Positions 1 to 7,910 of a stretch of 33,223 nt of DNA are shown piece by piece. The notes under the pieces are model-generated. The model worked only from the letters and a program-made list of their open reading frames with translations, had not been told where the DNA came from and ran no database searches. How positions within the stretch are numbered: position 1 is the stretch's first letter; each line of letters opens with the position of its first letter. The DNA comes from an uncultured Oscillospiraceae bacterium. Its GTDB lineage: Bacteria > Bacillota > Clostridia > Oscillospirales > Ruminococcaceae. The translations under genes were made by a program, and so were the position numbers. The DNA lies in assembly GCA_934456315.1 (NCBI GenBank), contig CAKSHG010000005.1, positions 1-33,223 of the forward strand. Direction: 5' to 3'.

Positions 1-915
1 ACGAAAATCAAGGTCTATCCAGATGGGAGCACCAACATAACATACTGCAAACAGGCGATTTTCAAAGACAGCGGCGCGGAGAAACGCGAGGACGGTAAAG
101 ACACAGTCAAAGCCAGAGTAATAGCCGATATTCCAGAAACTGACGATTTAGCCCGGAGCAGGGAAGTACAGAACGAGAGAGAAAAGCCCGTCAGGGACAG
201 GACAAATGAAATGATACGTTTACATCGAGACCGTGTTCGTGACATAGTTATCATGAACAACTTCACGCATTTTTTGACGATTACCATTGACCCGGAGAAA
301 TTCGACAGCTTCGATGTCGATATAGTCCGGAAAAAGCTGAAAACATGGCTTGATAATCAGGTAAAGCGCAAGGGGCTTCAATACGTTCTTATTCCGGAGT
401 ACCATAAAAGCGGACGTATACACGCTCATGCGCTCATAAACGATGTGTTCAAGCTCGTGGACAGCGGTAAGCGTACTAAGTCCGGTAAGGTGATTTACAA
501 TTGCCCAGAGTGGCGTTACGGCTTTACTACGGCTATCCCCCTGGACGACCAGAAAATCAGGGTCGCGAACTACGTCACAAAGTACATAACAAAGGGCAGT
601 GACAAGATTTTCGGGAAGTACTTCTGGAGTTCGAAGAACATACAGCGCGAGCCGCATGTTATCCTTACGGATACGGATTTCAGTGAGGTCAATGCCCAGG
701 TGTTCCAGCCGTTAGCTTTTAACGACAATCTTCAGTTTAAGTATGAGAGCAGCTTCATGTACCTGGCTGACGAGCCTAAATGCCCTATGTTTGCGGAGTG
801 CAAGAGGAAGTACCCGGATAGGAAATACCCGCCCTGTAACGGCTGTCCGAATAACCTTGAATCTGCGCTTGATGAATGTGCTATGCTTGCTACAGAGATG
901 GAGGAATCAGAGTGA
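1..915 (+). CDS. Rolling-circle replication initiator, HUH Rep (ORF2/G2P family), 5' partial
   Basis: The reading frame is open from the first base, so the start lies upstream; 304 residues are visible. An ATG at 211 is not the true start, because the residues before it match the usual N-terminal region of this family (a KVYPDG-type opening, then a charged linker). Rep motifs appear in order: motif 1 FLTITID near residue 91, the HUH motif RIHAHALIN near 140, and the catalytic-tyrosine motif YVTKYITKG near 191. The C-terminus is Cys-rich (CPMFAEC, CNGCPN). Such proteins nick one strand of the origin and start rolling-circle replication of ssDNA phages, plasmids and small integrative elements. 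The next gene overlaps its stop by 4 nt, indicating translational coupling. Family is recognised with good confidence; phage type is not. Confidence 0.85.
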   Translation, partial: TKIKVYPDGSTNITYCKQAIFKDSGAEKREDGKDTVKARVIADIPETDDLARSREVQNEREKPVRDRTNEMIRLHRDRVRDIVIMNNFTHFLTITIDPEKFDSFDVDIVRKKLKTWLDNQVKRKGLQYVLIPEYHKSGRIHAHALINDVFKLVDSGKRTKSGKVIYNCPEWRYGFTTAIPLDDQKIRVANYVTKYITKGSDKIFGKYFWSSKNIQREPHVILTDTDFSEVNAQVFQPLAFNDNLQFKYESSFMYLADEPKCPMFAECKRKYPDRKYPPCNGCPNNLESALDECAMLATEMEESE

Positions 916-1286
916 ACAAGAATAGAATGTTTGTGTATGAGCTTGGACGAACTCCGGCGTTACCTCGCCGCAGTGCTCCGATATTTCGCCCGACCTGGTC
1001 GGGGGAACTGCTCCATAACATGTATGAACATCGTTCCCGTGATGGGGTCGTTCTGGTCGGGTCAAAGGGCGCGGACTTTCCGTACAAATTCCAGGTCGAG
1101 GACGAGCGGGAATTTGTATTAGCGTTCCTCTATGTGGTCTACAAGGATAATTCCTCACATGGTTCATTTACCCAGGCGGCTAAGGCTGGCAAGCTCGTGT
1201 ATAGTCATAGCATGTATGAGCGTGTTCGGCGCTGGTGGGCTCGTCCAGATAGTTTAAAGTATAGGGGGTATCGCGTTGACGTGTGA
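912..1286 (+). CDS. Small protein of unknown function in the Rep element
   Basis: This 124-residue protein is not recognised. The start is taken as GTG at 912, which overlaps the rep stop (GTGA) and has GGAGG at 900-904, 7 nt upstream; an ATG at 876 in the same frame lies inside rep and lacks a site. The protein is basic and aromatic (RRWWARPDSLKYRGY near the C-terminus) with no predicted membrane segment or signal peptide. Its position directly behind rep suggests a small replication or packaging accessory such as an ssDNA-binding protein, but nothing in the sequence proves that. Confidence 0.6.
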   Translation: MNKNRMFVYELGRTPALPRRSAPIFRPTWSGELLHNMYEHRSRDGVVLVGSKGADFPYKFQVEDEREFVLAFLYVVYKDNSSHGSFTQAAKAGKLVYSHSMYERVRRWWARPDSLKYRGYRVDV

Positions 1287-1536
1287 TTACTGGGAGTGCA
1301 AATATCAATACGACTGTCCGGCTACAAGTCCGGTTTATCCTCGTCCGCCTTGCGCAAGCTGTCCGAAGTTTGACGGCTGCGAAGTCTGCGCGCATTATAT
1401 TGAGTGCTGCGACCTGGTTGTTAAGTGGCTGCCGAATATGTTCCGGCGGCTCGTTCGGGAGATTCGTCACGGCGAGAACCTGGAGTTGGTTCAGCAGTAC
1501 ATCAGGCGGAACATTCACGGCGGTAAACGGGATTAA
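1276..1536 (+). CDS. Small cysteine-rich protein of unknown function in the Rep element
   Basis: This 86-residue protein starts with TTG at 1276, overlapping the previous gene by 11 nt, behind a G-rich stretch (1264-1268) that can serve as ribosome site. The first half carries ten cysteines with several CxxC-like spacings (CASCPKFDGCEVC, IECC), suggesting bound metal; the second half is a basic helix-like segment (FRRLVREIRH). The Rep C-terminus has similar cysteine clusters. A competing frame starting at 1283 gives a low-complexity peptide without a ribosome site and is less likely. No family is recognised. Confidence 0.55.
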   Translation: MTCDYWECKYQYDCPATSPVYPRPPCASCPKFDGCEVCAHYIECCDLVVKWLPNMFRRLVREIRHGENLELVQQYIRRNIHGGKRD

Positions 1537-1539
1537 ATC

Positions 1540-1568
1540 TTGAAATCTTGATTGGAGTGTGATATAAT
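1540..1568 (+). promoter_or_regulatory. Consensus sigma-A promoter before xer
   Basis: TTGAAA at 1540-1545 and TATAAT at 1563-1568 are separated by 17 nt. The expected start near 1575 lies between the arms of an inverted repeat. The promoter sits on the element side of the dif-like site and reads through it into the recombinase gene. Confidence 0.8.
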
Positions 1569-1589
1569 GTAACGAGGGAAGAGTTACAT
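1567..1589. promoter_or_regulatory. Operator-like inverted repeat overlapping the -10 and start region
   Basis: ATGTAAC (1567-1573) and GTTACAT (1583-1589) form a perfect 7-bp inverted repeat with a 9-nt spacer. It overlaps the last bases of the -10 box and covers the predicted transcription start, a position where a repressor would block initiation. No regulator gene is visible in the window. Confidence 0.45.
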
Positions 1590-1601
1590 AAAAATGGCGG
1601 C

Positions 1602-1631
1602 AATTGCGTAAAAGAGAAGTTTTACGCAATT
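1602..1631. other. dif-like Xer recombination site (putative attachment site)
   Basis: Arms AATTGCGTAAAA (1602-1613) and TTTTACGCAATT (1620-1631) are perfect inverted copies around a 6-nt centre (GAGAAG, 1614-1619). Two ~11-12 bp recombinase arms around a 6-bp crossover region is the dif layout, and the left arm shares a TGCG.A.AA pattern with the E. coli XerC arm. Full symmetry suits a single-recombinase system. It lies 22 bp before the recombinase ATG and at the end of the Rep element. An alternative is a simple mRNA hairpin in the xer leader; there is no T-tract, so it is not a terminator. Confidence 0.6.
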
Positions 1632-1653
1632 AATAGGGCGATTGGAGGGCCAA

Positions 1654-2691
1654 ATGAAAAAAACATATGATGACGCGCCGAAGCTTCTGAAGGATTATCT
1701 GGTGTACCTACAGATAGTAAAAAACCGTTCCGAACTGACCGTGCTTAATTACTATACGGATCTTAAATCATTTTTCAGATTTTACAAGATCAAAACCGGG
1801 AGAGCCTCTGACGATCCTGACGAATTCCAAAATATAAGCATTTCAGACATCACAGAATCCGATATCAAATCCGTCGACCTGATGATGGCGCAGGACTTCC
1901 TTATTTATACCAAGAACGAAAAGGACAATCACCCCAAAGCGCGATACCGCAAAGGCGTTGCACTGAGGCAGTTCTTCAAGTACCTTACCAATAATAAGGC
2001 GCTATTCAGTGTGAGCCCGCTGGCAAATCTGGAGCTTCCAACGCCGAAAGCCGCTCTACCTAAATATCTTACACTGGAAGAATCCGTTGATATGCTATCA
2101 AATATTGAAACGACCGACCAGAAACGCGACTACTGTATAATAACGTTCTTCCTTAACTGTGGAATGCGTCTTAGCGAACTTGTCGGGATAAACATGGAAG
2201 ATATCCGGTCGACCCATGATAAGGACGGTCATGAGATTTGGACGCTCAAAGTAATCGGAAAAGGCAGTAAGGAACGTATAATCTACCTGAATGACGCCTG
2301 CATCAACGCATATAACGATTACCTGAACCTCCCAGAAACCGACAACGAAAAACGCGCCGCTGCCGGAAACCGCAACATGACAGCCAAGACGGACGCGCTT
2401 TTCCTAAGCCGCAGAAACACCCGTATTTCCAACCGCAGGGTCCAGCAGATAGTCGAAGAATGCCTGAAATCTAGCGGACTTGACAACAGAGGTCTTTCAG
2501 TACACAAGCTTAGGCACACTGCGGCTACATTGATGTATCAGAACGGCGTCGATGTCCGGGTTCTTAAAGAAGTTCTGGGACACGAAAATCTGAACACTAC
2601 CCAAATCTATACGCACATTTCCAATGAACAGCTTGAAAACGCCATGAACCGCAATCCCCTGTCCGAAATCAAAAATAAAAAGGACGAGTAG
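1654..2691 (+). CDS. Tyrosine recombinase, XerC/XerD-like
   Basis: This 345-residue enzyme has an N-terminal SAM-like core-binding domain (about 1-150) and a C-terminal catalytic domain. Catalytic signatures are visible: Arg in CGMRLSEL, Lys in GKGSKER, HKLRH, the His of LGHENLNTTQ and the nucleophilic Tyr in QIYTHIS. Start is ATG 1654 with GGAGGG at 1644-1649; a TTG at 1642 in frame would sit on the ribosome site. It resembles from memory the housekeeping single Xer of Oscillospirales, which resolves chromosome dimers at dif, rather than a larger phage integrase. It could equally be the element's own integrase; the dif-like palindrome just upstream fits either. No clear terminator follows. 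Confidence 0.9.
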   Translation: MKKTYDDAPKLLKDYLVYLQIVKNRSELTVLNYYTDLKSFFRFYKIKTGRASDDPDEFQNISISDITESDIKSVDLMMAQDFLIYTKNEKDNHPKARYRKGVALRQFFKYLTNNKALFSVSPLANLELPTPKAALPKYLTLEESVDMLSNIETTDQKRDYCIITFFLNCGMRLSELVGINMEDIRSTHDKDGHEIWTLKVIGKGSKERIIYLNDACINAYNDYLNLPETDNEKRAAAGNRNMTAKTDALFLSRRNTRISNRRVQQIVEECLKSSGLDNRGLSVHKLRHTAATLMYQNGVDVRVLKEVLGHENLNTTQIYTHISNEQLENAMNRNPLSEIKNKKDE

Positions 2692-2770
2692 AGATCTCTT
2701 ACCCACTGTTTATAATTAACAAATCGGGCTTTTTTTCCGTAAATAAATACTCGGAAAATCAAAAATCATA

Positions 2771-2799
2771 TTGAAATTTGATAAGTTTTGTGATATTAT
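2771..2799 (+). promoter_or_regulatory. carB promoter and short leader hairpin
   Basis: TTGAAA at 2771-2776 and TATTAT at 2794-2799 are spaced by 17 nt. The leader of about 50 nt holds a 6-bp hairpin, TCTGTG (2813-2818) with CACAGA (2823-2828). No PyrR-type attenuator or terminator is seen in the leader. Confidence 0.7.
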
Positions 2800-2856
2800 A
2801 TATAATGAAAATTCTGTGCAGACACAGAGCAGAAAAATGGATAAGGGAGTAAAATT

Positions 2857-5800
2857 ATGCCAAAGAAGCAGGACATCAACAAGATACTGATCATCGGATC
2901 AGGTCCTATCATCATCGGACAGGCGTGCGAATTCGACTATTCCGGCACCCAGGCGTGCAAGGCGCTTCGTAAGCTGGGTTATCAGATAGTGCTCGTGAAT
3001 TCAAACCCTGCAACTATCATGACCGACCCGGATGTTGCCGACATCACCTACATTGAGCCGCTCAATGTTGACAGGCTCACCCAGATAATCGAGAAAGAGC
3101 GCCCCGACGCGCTGCTGCCTAACCTCGGCGGTCAGTCTGGCCTGAACCTCTGCTCCGAGCTTAGCGAAGCCGGCGTGCTTGAAAAGTACAACGTCCAGGT
3201 CATCGGCGTTCAGGTCGACGCTATCGAGCGCGGCGAGGATCGTATCGAATTCAAGCATACAATGCAGAAGCTCGGTATCGAAATGCCCCGCAGCGAGGTA
3301 GCTTACTCCGTTGAAGAAGCTGTAAAAATCGCTGATCAGCTCAAATATCCTGTCGTTCTTCGTCCTGCTTATACCATGGGCGGCGCAGGCGGCGGCATGG
3401 TTTACAACATCGATGAGCTGAAGGTCGTATGCGCACGCGGTCTGCAGGCAAGCCTTGTCGGTCAGGTGCTCGTTGAGGAGTGCATAAGCGGCTGGGAAGA
3501 GCTCGAGCTTGAAGTAGTACGCGACGCTAACGACAACGTTATTACTGTATGCTTCATTGAGAATATCGACCCGATCGGCGTTCACACCGGCGATTCCTTC
3601 TGCTCTGCCCCGATGCTCACCATCAGCGAGGGCGTTCAGAAGAAGCTCCAGGAATACTCCTACAAGATAGTAAAGGCTATCGAGGTCATCGGCGGCTGCA
3701 ACTGCCAGTTCGCACACGATCCCGTTTCCGGACGTATCGTCGTTATCGAGATCAACCCGAGAACCTCCCGCTCCTCCGCGCTCGCTTCAAAGGCTACCGG
3801 CTTCCCGATCGCCCTGGTTTCCGCTATGCTCGCATGCGGTCTGACGCTGGACGAGATCCCCTGCGGTCAGTGCGGCACTCTTGATAAGTACGTTCCCGGC
3901 GGCGACTATGTCGTTATCAAGTTCGCGCGTTGGGCATTCGAAAAGTTCAAGGGCGCAGAGGACAAGCTCGGAACCCAGATGAAGGCTGTCGGCGAGGTAA
4001 TGTCCATCGGCAAGACCTACAAGGAAGCTTTCCAGAAGGCTATCCGCAGCCTTGAAACCGGAAGATACGGCCTTGGCTTTGCAAAGGACTTCAACAAACT
4101 CACAAAGGCAGAGCTTCTCGCCAAGCTGCGCTACCCGTCAAGCGAGCGCCAGTTCATCATATATGAGGCACTCCGCAAGGGCGCAACTATCGACGAAATC
4201 TACGACCTTACCAAGATAAAGCACTGGTTCCTCCAGCAGATGAAGGAGCTCGTTGACGAGGAGAACGCTCTTATAGAAATGAAGGGAGCTGTTCCCGCTG
4301 AACCGGTCCTCCGCCAGGCAAAGCTCGACGGCTTCTCCGACAGATACCTTAGCCAGATACTCGGCGTTTCCGAGGAGGAAGTCCGCAACACCCGCGAGAA
4401 GTACGGCATTCGCGAAGCATGGGAGGGTATCCATGTAAGCGGCACAGAAAATGCGGCGTACTACTACTCCACTTATCATGACATCAAGGATACCAGCCCG
4501 GTTTCCGACAAGCCCAAGATAATGATACTCGGCGGCGGCCCCAACAGGATAGGTCAGGGTATCGAATTTGACTACTGCTGCGTACACGCTGCGCTTGCAC
4601 TGAAAAAGCTCGGTTTCGAATCCATCATCGTAAACTGCAACCCCGAAACCGTTTCTACCGACTACGACACCTCCGACAAGCTGTATTTCGAGCCGCTGAC
4701 CCTGGAAGATGTTCTCGCTATCCACGAAAAGGAAAAGCCGGTAGGCGTAATCGCACAGTTCGGCGGTCAGACACCTCTGAACCTTGCAGGCGACCTTAAG
4801 AAGTACGGCGTCAATATTCTCGGCACAAGCCCTGAAACCATCGACCTCGCCGAGGACCGCGACCACTTCCGCGCAATGATGGAGAAACTCGGAATTCCTA
4901 TGCCTGAATCCGGCATGGCTGTCAATGTTGACGAGGCGCTCGAGATCGCAAACCGTATCGGCTACCCGGTAATGGTTCGTCCCTCTTACGTTCTCGGCGG
5001 CAGAGGCATGGAAGTCGTTCACGACGACGAGATGATGAGAGTTTACATGTCCGCGGCAGTCGGCGTAACTCCCGACAGACCTATTCTCATCGACCGCTTC
5101 CTGCACCACGCGACCGAATGCGAGGCGGACGCTATCTCCGACGGCAGGAACTGCTACGTTCCGGCTGTTATGGAACATATCGAGCTTGCGGGCGTGCATT
5201 CCGGCGACTCCGCATGCATACTCCCGAGCAAGAACCTCACCGAAAAGCAGGTCAACACCATCAAGGAGTACACCAAGAAGATCGCGGTTGAAATGAACGT
5301 GTGCGGTCTGATGAACATGCAGTATGCTATCGAGGACGACACTGTTTATGTGCTCGAAGCAAATCCGCGTGCGTCAAGAACAGTTCCGCTGGTTTCCAAG
5401 GTATGCGGTGTGAACATGGTCCAGATCGCTACCCAGATAATCACATCTTCACTGACCGGCAAGCCCAGCCCTGTTCCGGAGCTCCGCGACCATGTTATAA
5501 AGCACTACGGCGTTAAGGAAGCTGTTTTCCCGTTCAACATGTTCCCCGAGGTAGACCCTGTTCTGGGTCCGGAAATGCGCTCCACCGGCGAGGTCCTCGG
5601 AATCTCCCCGAGCTTCGGCGAGGCATACTACAAGGCGCAGGAAGCTACACGCACAAAGCTCCCGCAGGAAGGCACCGTGCTGCTTAGCGTCTGCGACCGC
5701 GACAAGCCCGAGCTGGTCGAAGTTGCCAAGGCATTCCACGAGCTTGGATTCAAGATCATCGCGACCGGAAAGAGCTTTGAGATGATCAAGGAAGCCGGGA

Positions 5801-6075
5801 TCCCTGCCGAGCGTATATTCAAGATGTACGAAGGCAGACCCAACATCGGGGACGCTATCGCAAACGGCAATATTCAGCTCATAATCAATACCCCTGCCGG
5901 CAAGGACAGCGTTACAGACGACAGCTACATCAGAAAGGCTGCCATCAAGCACCGCATTCCTTATATCACCACAATGGCTGCCGCTAAGGCAAGTGCAGAA
6001 GGTATCCGTGCGATCAAGGAGAACAAGCACTTTGGCGTAAAATCTCTCCAGGCGCACCACGATGAAATAATCTGA
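2857..6075 (+). CDS. carB: Carbamoyl-phosphate synthase large subunit
   Basis: CarB makes carbamoyl phosphate from ammonia (supplied by the CarA glutaminase), bicarbonate and two ATP, feeding arginine and pyrimidine synthesis in the cytoplasm. The 1072 residues match the usual length of about 1070. Two homologous halves are visible: the first opens with GSGPIIIGQACEFDYSGTQA, the second near residue 550 with ILGGGPNRIGQGIEFDYC, each followed by an ATP-grasp domain (NPRTSRSSALASK and NPRASRTVPLVSK). An MGS-like allosteric domain forms the last ~130 residues. The gene stands alone between its own promoter and terminator; carA is not adjacent and must lie elsewhere. Confidence 0.98.
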   Translation: MPKKQDINKILIIGSGPIIIGQACEFDYSGTQACKALRKLGYQIVLVNSNPATIMTDPDVADITYIEPLNVDRLTQIIEKERPDALLPNLGGQSGLNLCSELSEAGVLEKYNVQVIGVQVDAIERGEDRIEFKHTMQKLGIEMPRSEVAYSVEEAVKIADQLKYPVVLRPAYTMGGAGGGMVYNIDELKVVCARGLQASLVGQVLVEECISGWEELELEVVRDANDNVITVCFIENIDPIGVHTGDSFCSAPMLTISEGVQKKLQEYSYKIVKAIEVIGGCNCQFAHDPVSGRIVVIEINPRTSRSSALASKATGFPIALVSAMLACGLTLDEIPCGQCGTLDKYVPGGDYVVIKFARWAFEKFKGAEDKLGTQMKAVGEVMSIGKTYKEAFQKAIRSLETGRYGLGFAKDFNKLTKAELLAKLRYPSSERQFIIYEALRKGATIDEIYDLTKIKHWFLQQMKELVDEENALIEMKGAVPAEPVLRQAKLDGFSDRYLSQILGVSEEEVRNTREKYGIREAWEGIHVSGTENAAYYYSTYHDIKDTSPVSDKPKIMILGGGPNRIGQGIEFDYCCVHAALALKKLGFESIIVNCNPETVSTDYDTSDKLYFEPLTLEDVLAIHEKEKPVGVIAQFGGQTPLNLAGDLKKYGVNILGTSPETIDLAEDRDHFRAMMEKLGIPMPESGMAVNVDEALEIANRIGYPVMVRPSYVLGGRGMEVVHDDEMMRVYMSAAVGVTPDRPILIDRFLHHATECEADAISDGRNCYVPAVMEHIELAGVHSGDSACILPSKNLTEKQVNTIKEYTKKIAVEMNVCGLMNMQYAIEDDTVYVLEANPRASRTVPLVSKVCGVNMVQIATQIITSSLTGKPSPVPELRDHVIKHYGVKEAVFPFNMFPEVDPVLGPEMRSTGEVLGISPSFGEAYYKAQEATRTKLPQEGTVLLSVCDRDKPELVEVAKAFHELGFKIIATGKSFEMIKEAGIPAERIFKMYEGRPNIGDAIANGNIQLIINTPAGKDSVTDDSYIRKAAIKHRIPYITTMAAAKASAEGIRAIKENKHFGVKSLQAHHDEII

Positions 6076-6092
6076 CGTCCATCTGACCATAT

Positions 6093-6126
6093 ATCCCTCC
6101 GAAAACTTCTTCGGAGGGATTTTTTT
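6093..6126 (+). terminator. Rho-independent terminator of carB
   Basis: ATCCCTCCGAA pairs with TTCGGAGGGAT around a 6-nt loop and is followed by a run of T from 6121. Confidence 0.92.
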
Positions 6127-6160
6127 CAGAATGAAAAATCAATTATTCATAGAAAACCCC

Positions 6161-6189
6161 TTGACAAATCAATGGATTAATGGTAAAAT
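6161..6189 (+). promoter_or_regulatory. tRNA-Leu promoter
   Basis: TTGACA at 6161-6166 and TAAAAT at 6184-6189 with a 17-nt spacer, ending 14 bp before the tRNA. Confidence 0.88.
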
Positions 6190-6203
6190 AATAATGTTGT
6201 AAT

Positions 6204-6290
6204 GCCGCTGTGGCGAAATCGGCAGACGCAGGGGACTTAAAATCCCCCGGTAGAAATACCATACCGGTTCAAGTCCGGTCAGCGGCACCA
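6204..6290 (+). tRNA. tRNA-Leu (UAA anticodon)
   Basis: The acceptor stem GCCGCTG/CAGCGGC closes an 87-nt gene with an encoded CCA end (6288-6290). The anticodon arm is GGGGA-CTTAAAA-TCCCC with anticodon TAA at 6238-6240. The long variable arm (GGTA-gaaa-TACC) is characteristic of a class II leucine tRNA, and the T arm is CCGG-TTCAAGT-CCGG. It is a single-gene transcript with its own promoter and terminator. No integrated element lies at its 3' end. Confidence 0.98.
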
Positions 6291-6300
6291 ACGAATATCA

Positions 6301-6331
6301 CGAGCCGTACTAAAGGTACGGCTTGTTTTTT
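6301..6331 (+). terminator. Terminator of tRNA-Leu
   Basis: AGCCGTAC (6303-6310) pairs with GTACGGCT (6316-6323) around TAAAG, followed by TGTTTTTT. Between here and the promoter at 6483 I see no gene or recognisable element; the stretch is AT-rich. Confidence 0.88.
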
Positions 6332-6482
6332 GGCATAAGTTGTATGGGGCAGCGTGTTTCAACGGACATCACACTCGCATATAATGCATAAGAAAGCCTT
6401 GCTTTGGCAGAGTTTGTTCTTTGTGCTGAAAAGTAATTGTTTTGGTTGAAAGTTTTTGTTTGATAGAACTCAACTAAACCTA

Positions 6483-6511
6483 TTGACATTATATGTTTTG
6501 TATGATATAAT
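6483..6511 (+). promoter_or_regulatory. Perfect consensus promoter of the amino-acid ABC operon
   Basis: TTGACA at 6483-6488 and TATAAT at 6506-6511 with a 17-nt spacer. The leader of about 80 nt has only a weak 6-bp hairpin (TCAGAT/ATCTGA); no riboswitch or T-box signature is seen. Confidence 0.9.
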
Positions 6512-6596
6512 CTATGCATACCGAGAACAGGTCAGATATGCTGAAATCTGAACTCTTCGCACCATACAAAACCATCTTGATATACGGAGTGATGTT

Positions 6597-7250
6597 GTGG
6601 ACTGGTCATTTATTCAGAAGTTCACACCGATGTATGTTGAAGCCGCCTGGCTGACGCTCGTCATCGGTGTTCTTGGTATCGTGCTGTCGGTGGCGATAGG
6701 TCTTGTCTGTGCGCTGGTGAAGTACTACAGGATACCGGTTGCAAGGCAGATCGTTGCGGTTTATATCGAACTGTCGCGTAATACACCGCTTATCGTACAG
6801 CTGTTCTTCCTCTATTTCGGTCTGCCGAAGGCAGGAGTGCTGCTCTCAAGCGAGGCATGCGGCGTGATCGGTCTTGCGTTCCTCGGCGGAAGCTACATGG
6901 GCGAAAGCTTCTACAGCGCCCTGAAATCCGTCGGAACTATCCAGCTCGAAAGCGCTGAATCCCTTGGACTGCGCAGGTGGCAGGTCATGCGGTATATAGT
7001 TCTTCCGCAGGCTGCCTCAGTTTCTATCCCGGCTCTTGCGGCAAACGTTATCTTCCTCCTCAAGGAAACCAGCGTTTTCAGCGCGGTTTCGCTTGCCGAC
7101 CTGATGTATGTTGCAAAGGATCTTATCGGAATGTACTACAACACCGGCGAGGCGCTGACCATGCTGGTCGCGGCTTACCTTGTGATTATCCTCCCGATAT
7201 CCATTGTTTTCAGCATTTTAGAGAGGAGGATGCGCCGTGCAGGGAATTGA
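6597..7250 (+). CDS. Polar amino-acid ABC transporter permease (first)
   Basis: This 217-residue inner-membrane protein of the HisM/GlnP type has about five hydrophobic segments and starts with GTG at 6597 behind GGAG (6586-6589). The EAA-like loop that contacts the ATPase reads ESAESLGLRRWQVMRYIVLPQA near residues 117-138. NTPLIVQLFFLYFGLP near residue 60 is typical of polar amino-acid permeases. It is the first gene of a four-gene importer operon and overlaps the second permease gene by 14 nt. The two permeases probably form a heterodimeric channel. Confidence 0.93.
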   Translation: MDWSFIQKFTPMYVEAAWLTLVIGVLGIVLSVAIGLVCALVKYYRIPVARQIVAVYIELSRNTPLIVQLFFLYFGLPKAGVLLSSEACGVIGLAFLGGSYMGESFYSALKSVGTIQLESAESLGLRRWQVMRYIVLPQAASVSIPALAANVIFLLKETSVFSAVSLADLMYVAKDLIGMYYNTGEALTMLVAAYLVIILPISIVFSILERRMRRAGN

Positions 7251-7908
7251 AGTTCTGTTCATGGGCAACAACATGCTAAGGCTGTGGGCCGGGCTTTGGG
7301 TTACGCTAAGGCTGTCCCTCATCTCCATCGCACTTTCCCTTGTTATCGGAATGTTCGTCGGAGCGCTCATGCTTGTCAAGAACCCGGTGGTTAAGGTGAT
7401 CTGCCGCGTTTACATCGAGATCGTCAGGATAATGCCGCAGCTTGTATGGCTGTTTATAATTTTCTTCGGCATCACCAAGATGACCGGCATAAATATGGGC
7501 GGCGAAACCGCAGCGGTCATCATGCTCACCATCTGGGGTGCATCCGAAGTCGGCGACCTCGTTCGCTCCGCTTTCCAGGCTATCCCGGCTCATCAGTTCG
7601 AATCCGGGCTTTCCCTCGGGCTCAGCAGACCACAGCTTTATTTCTACGTTATCTTCCCGCAGGCTTTCAGAGGGCTTGTTCCGGATATTATCAACCTCTC
7701 CACGCGTATGATCAAGACTACGGCGCTGGTTTCCCTTATCGGCGTTACCGAGGTGCTCAAGGTCGGAAAGCAGATCATCGACGCGAACAGATTCGAGTTT
7801 CCGAACGCGGCTTTGTGGGTGTATGCAGCGATATTCCTTATGTATTTCATCATATGCTTCCCGCTGTCCATGCTTTCCAGAAAGCTCACTAAAAAGAGGG
7901 GTGAATAA
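7237..7908 (+). CDS. Polar amino-acid ABC transporter permease (second)
   Basis: This 223-residue membrane protein starts with GTG at 7237 behind AGGAGG and overlaps the end of the first permease. The EAA-like loop reads [22 protein letters not shown] near residues 120-140, and [15 protein letters not shown] near residue 65 is the family signature. It should pair with the first permease and the downstream ATPase, whose gene starts 2 nt after this stop. Substrate cannot be read from permeases; the CjaA-like binding protein points to cysteine. Confidence 0.93.
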   Translation: MQGIEVLFMGNNMLRLWAGLWVTLRLSLISIALSLVIGMFVGALMLVKNPVVKVICRVYIEIVRIMPQLVWLFIIFFGITKMTGINMGGETAAVIMLTIWGASEVGDLVRSAFQAIPAHQFESGLSLGLSRPQLYFYVIFPQAFRGLVPDIINLSTRMIKTTALVSLIGVTEVLKVGKQIIDANRFEFPNAALWVYAAIFLMYFIICFPLSMLSRKLTKKRGE

Positions 7909-7910
7909 CA

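Larger units (their letters stand above)
1..1631 (+). mobile_element. Right end of an integrated HUH-Rep (ssDNA phage-like) element, left end outside window
   Basis: The segment contains a rolling-circle Rep gene cut by the window start, two small overlapping genes of unknown function, a promoter, and a dif-like palindrome as its likely right boundary. These genes are unlike the metabolic genes that follow and are packed head to tail like phage genes. Filamentous phages and some microviruses are known to integrate at dif sites using host Xer proteins, and Rep plus small genes ending at a dif-like site beside xer fits that mode. No capsid or coat gene is visible, so phage versus small integrative element is undecided. 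The boundary is inferred. Confidence 0.55.

Noticed and set aside
211..915. Start of the Rep protein at ATG 211
   Set aside because: The frame is open to the window edge and the upstream residues fit the family N-terminus, so the gene is simply truncated by the window.
1283..1543. Alternative frame overlapping the Cys-rich small gene
   Set aside because: No ribosome site and a composition typical of a shifted frame.
1642..1656. TTG at 1642 as xer start
   Set aside because: It overlaps the GGAGGG ribosome site; ATG 1654 is correctly spaced.
2733..2758. TTTTCCG/CGGAAAA inverted repeat as xer terminator
   Set aside because: AT-rich stem with a 12-nt loop and no T-tract behind it; not convincing as a terminator.
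3001..5199. Long open frames on the - strand opposite carB
   Set aside because: They are antisense shadows created by codon bias of carB; no ribosome sites or recognisable domains.
6204..6331. tRNA-Leu as an integration site
   Set aside because: A normal terminator follows at once and no integrase or repeated 3' tRNA segment is seen.
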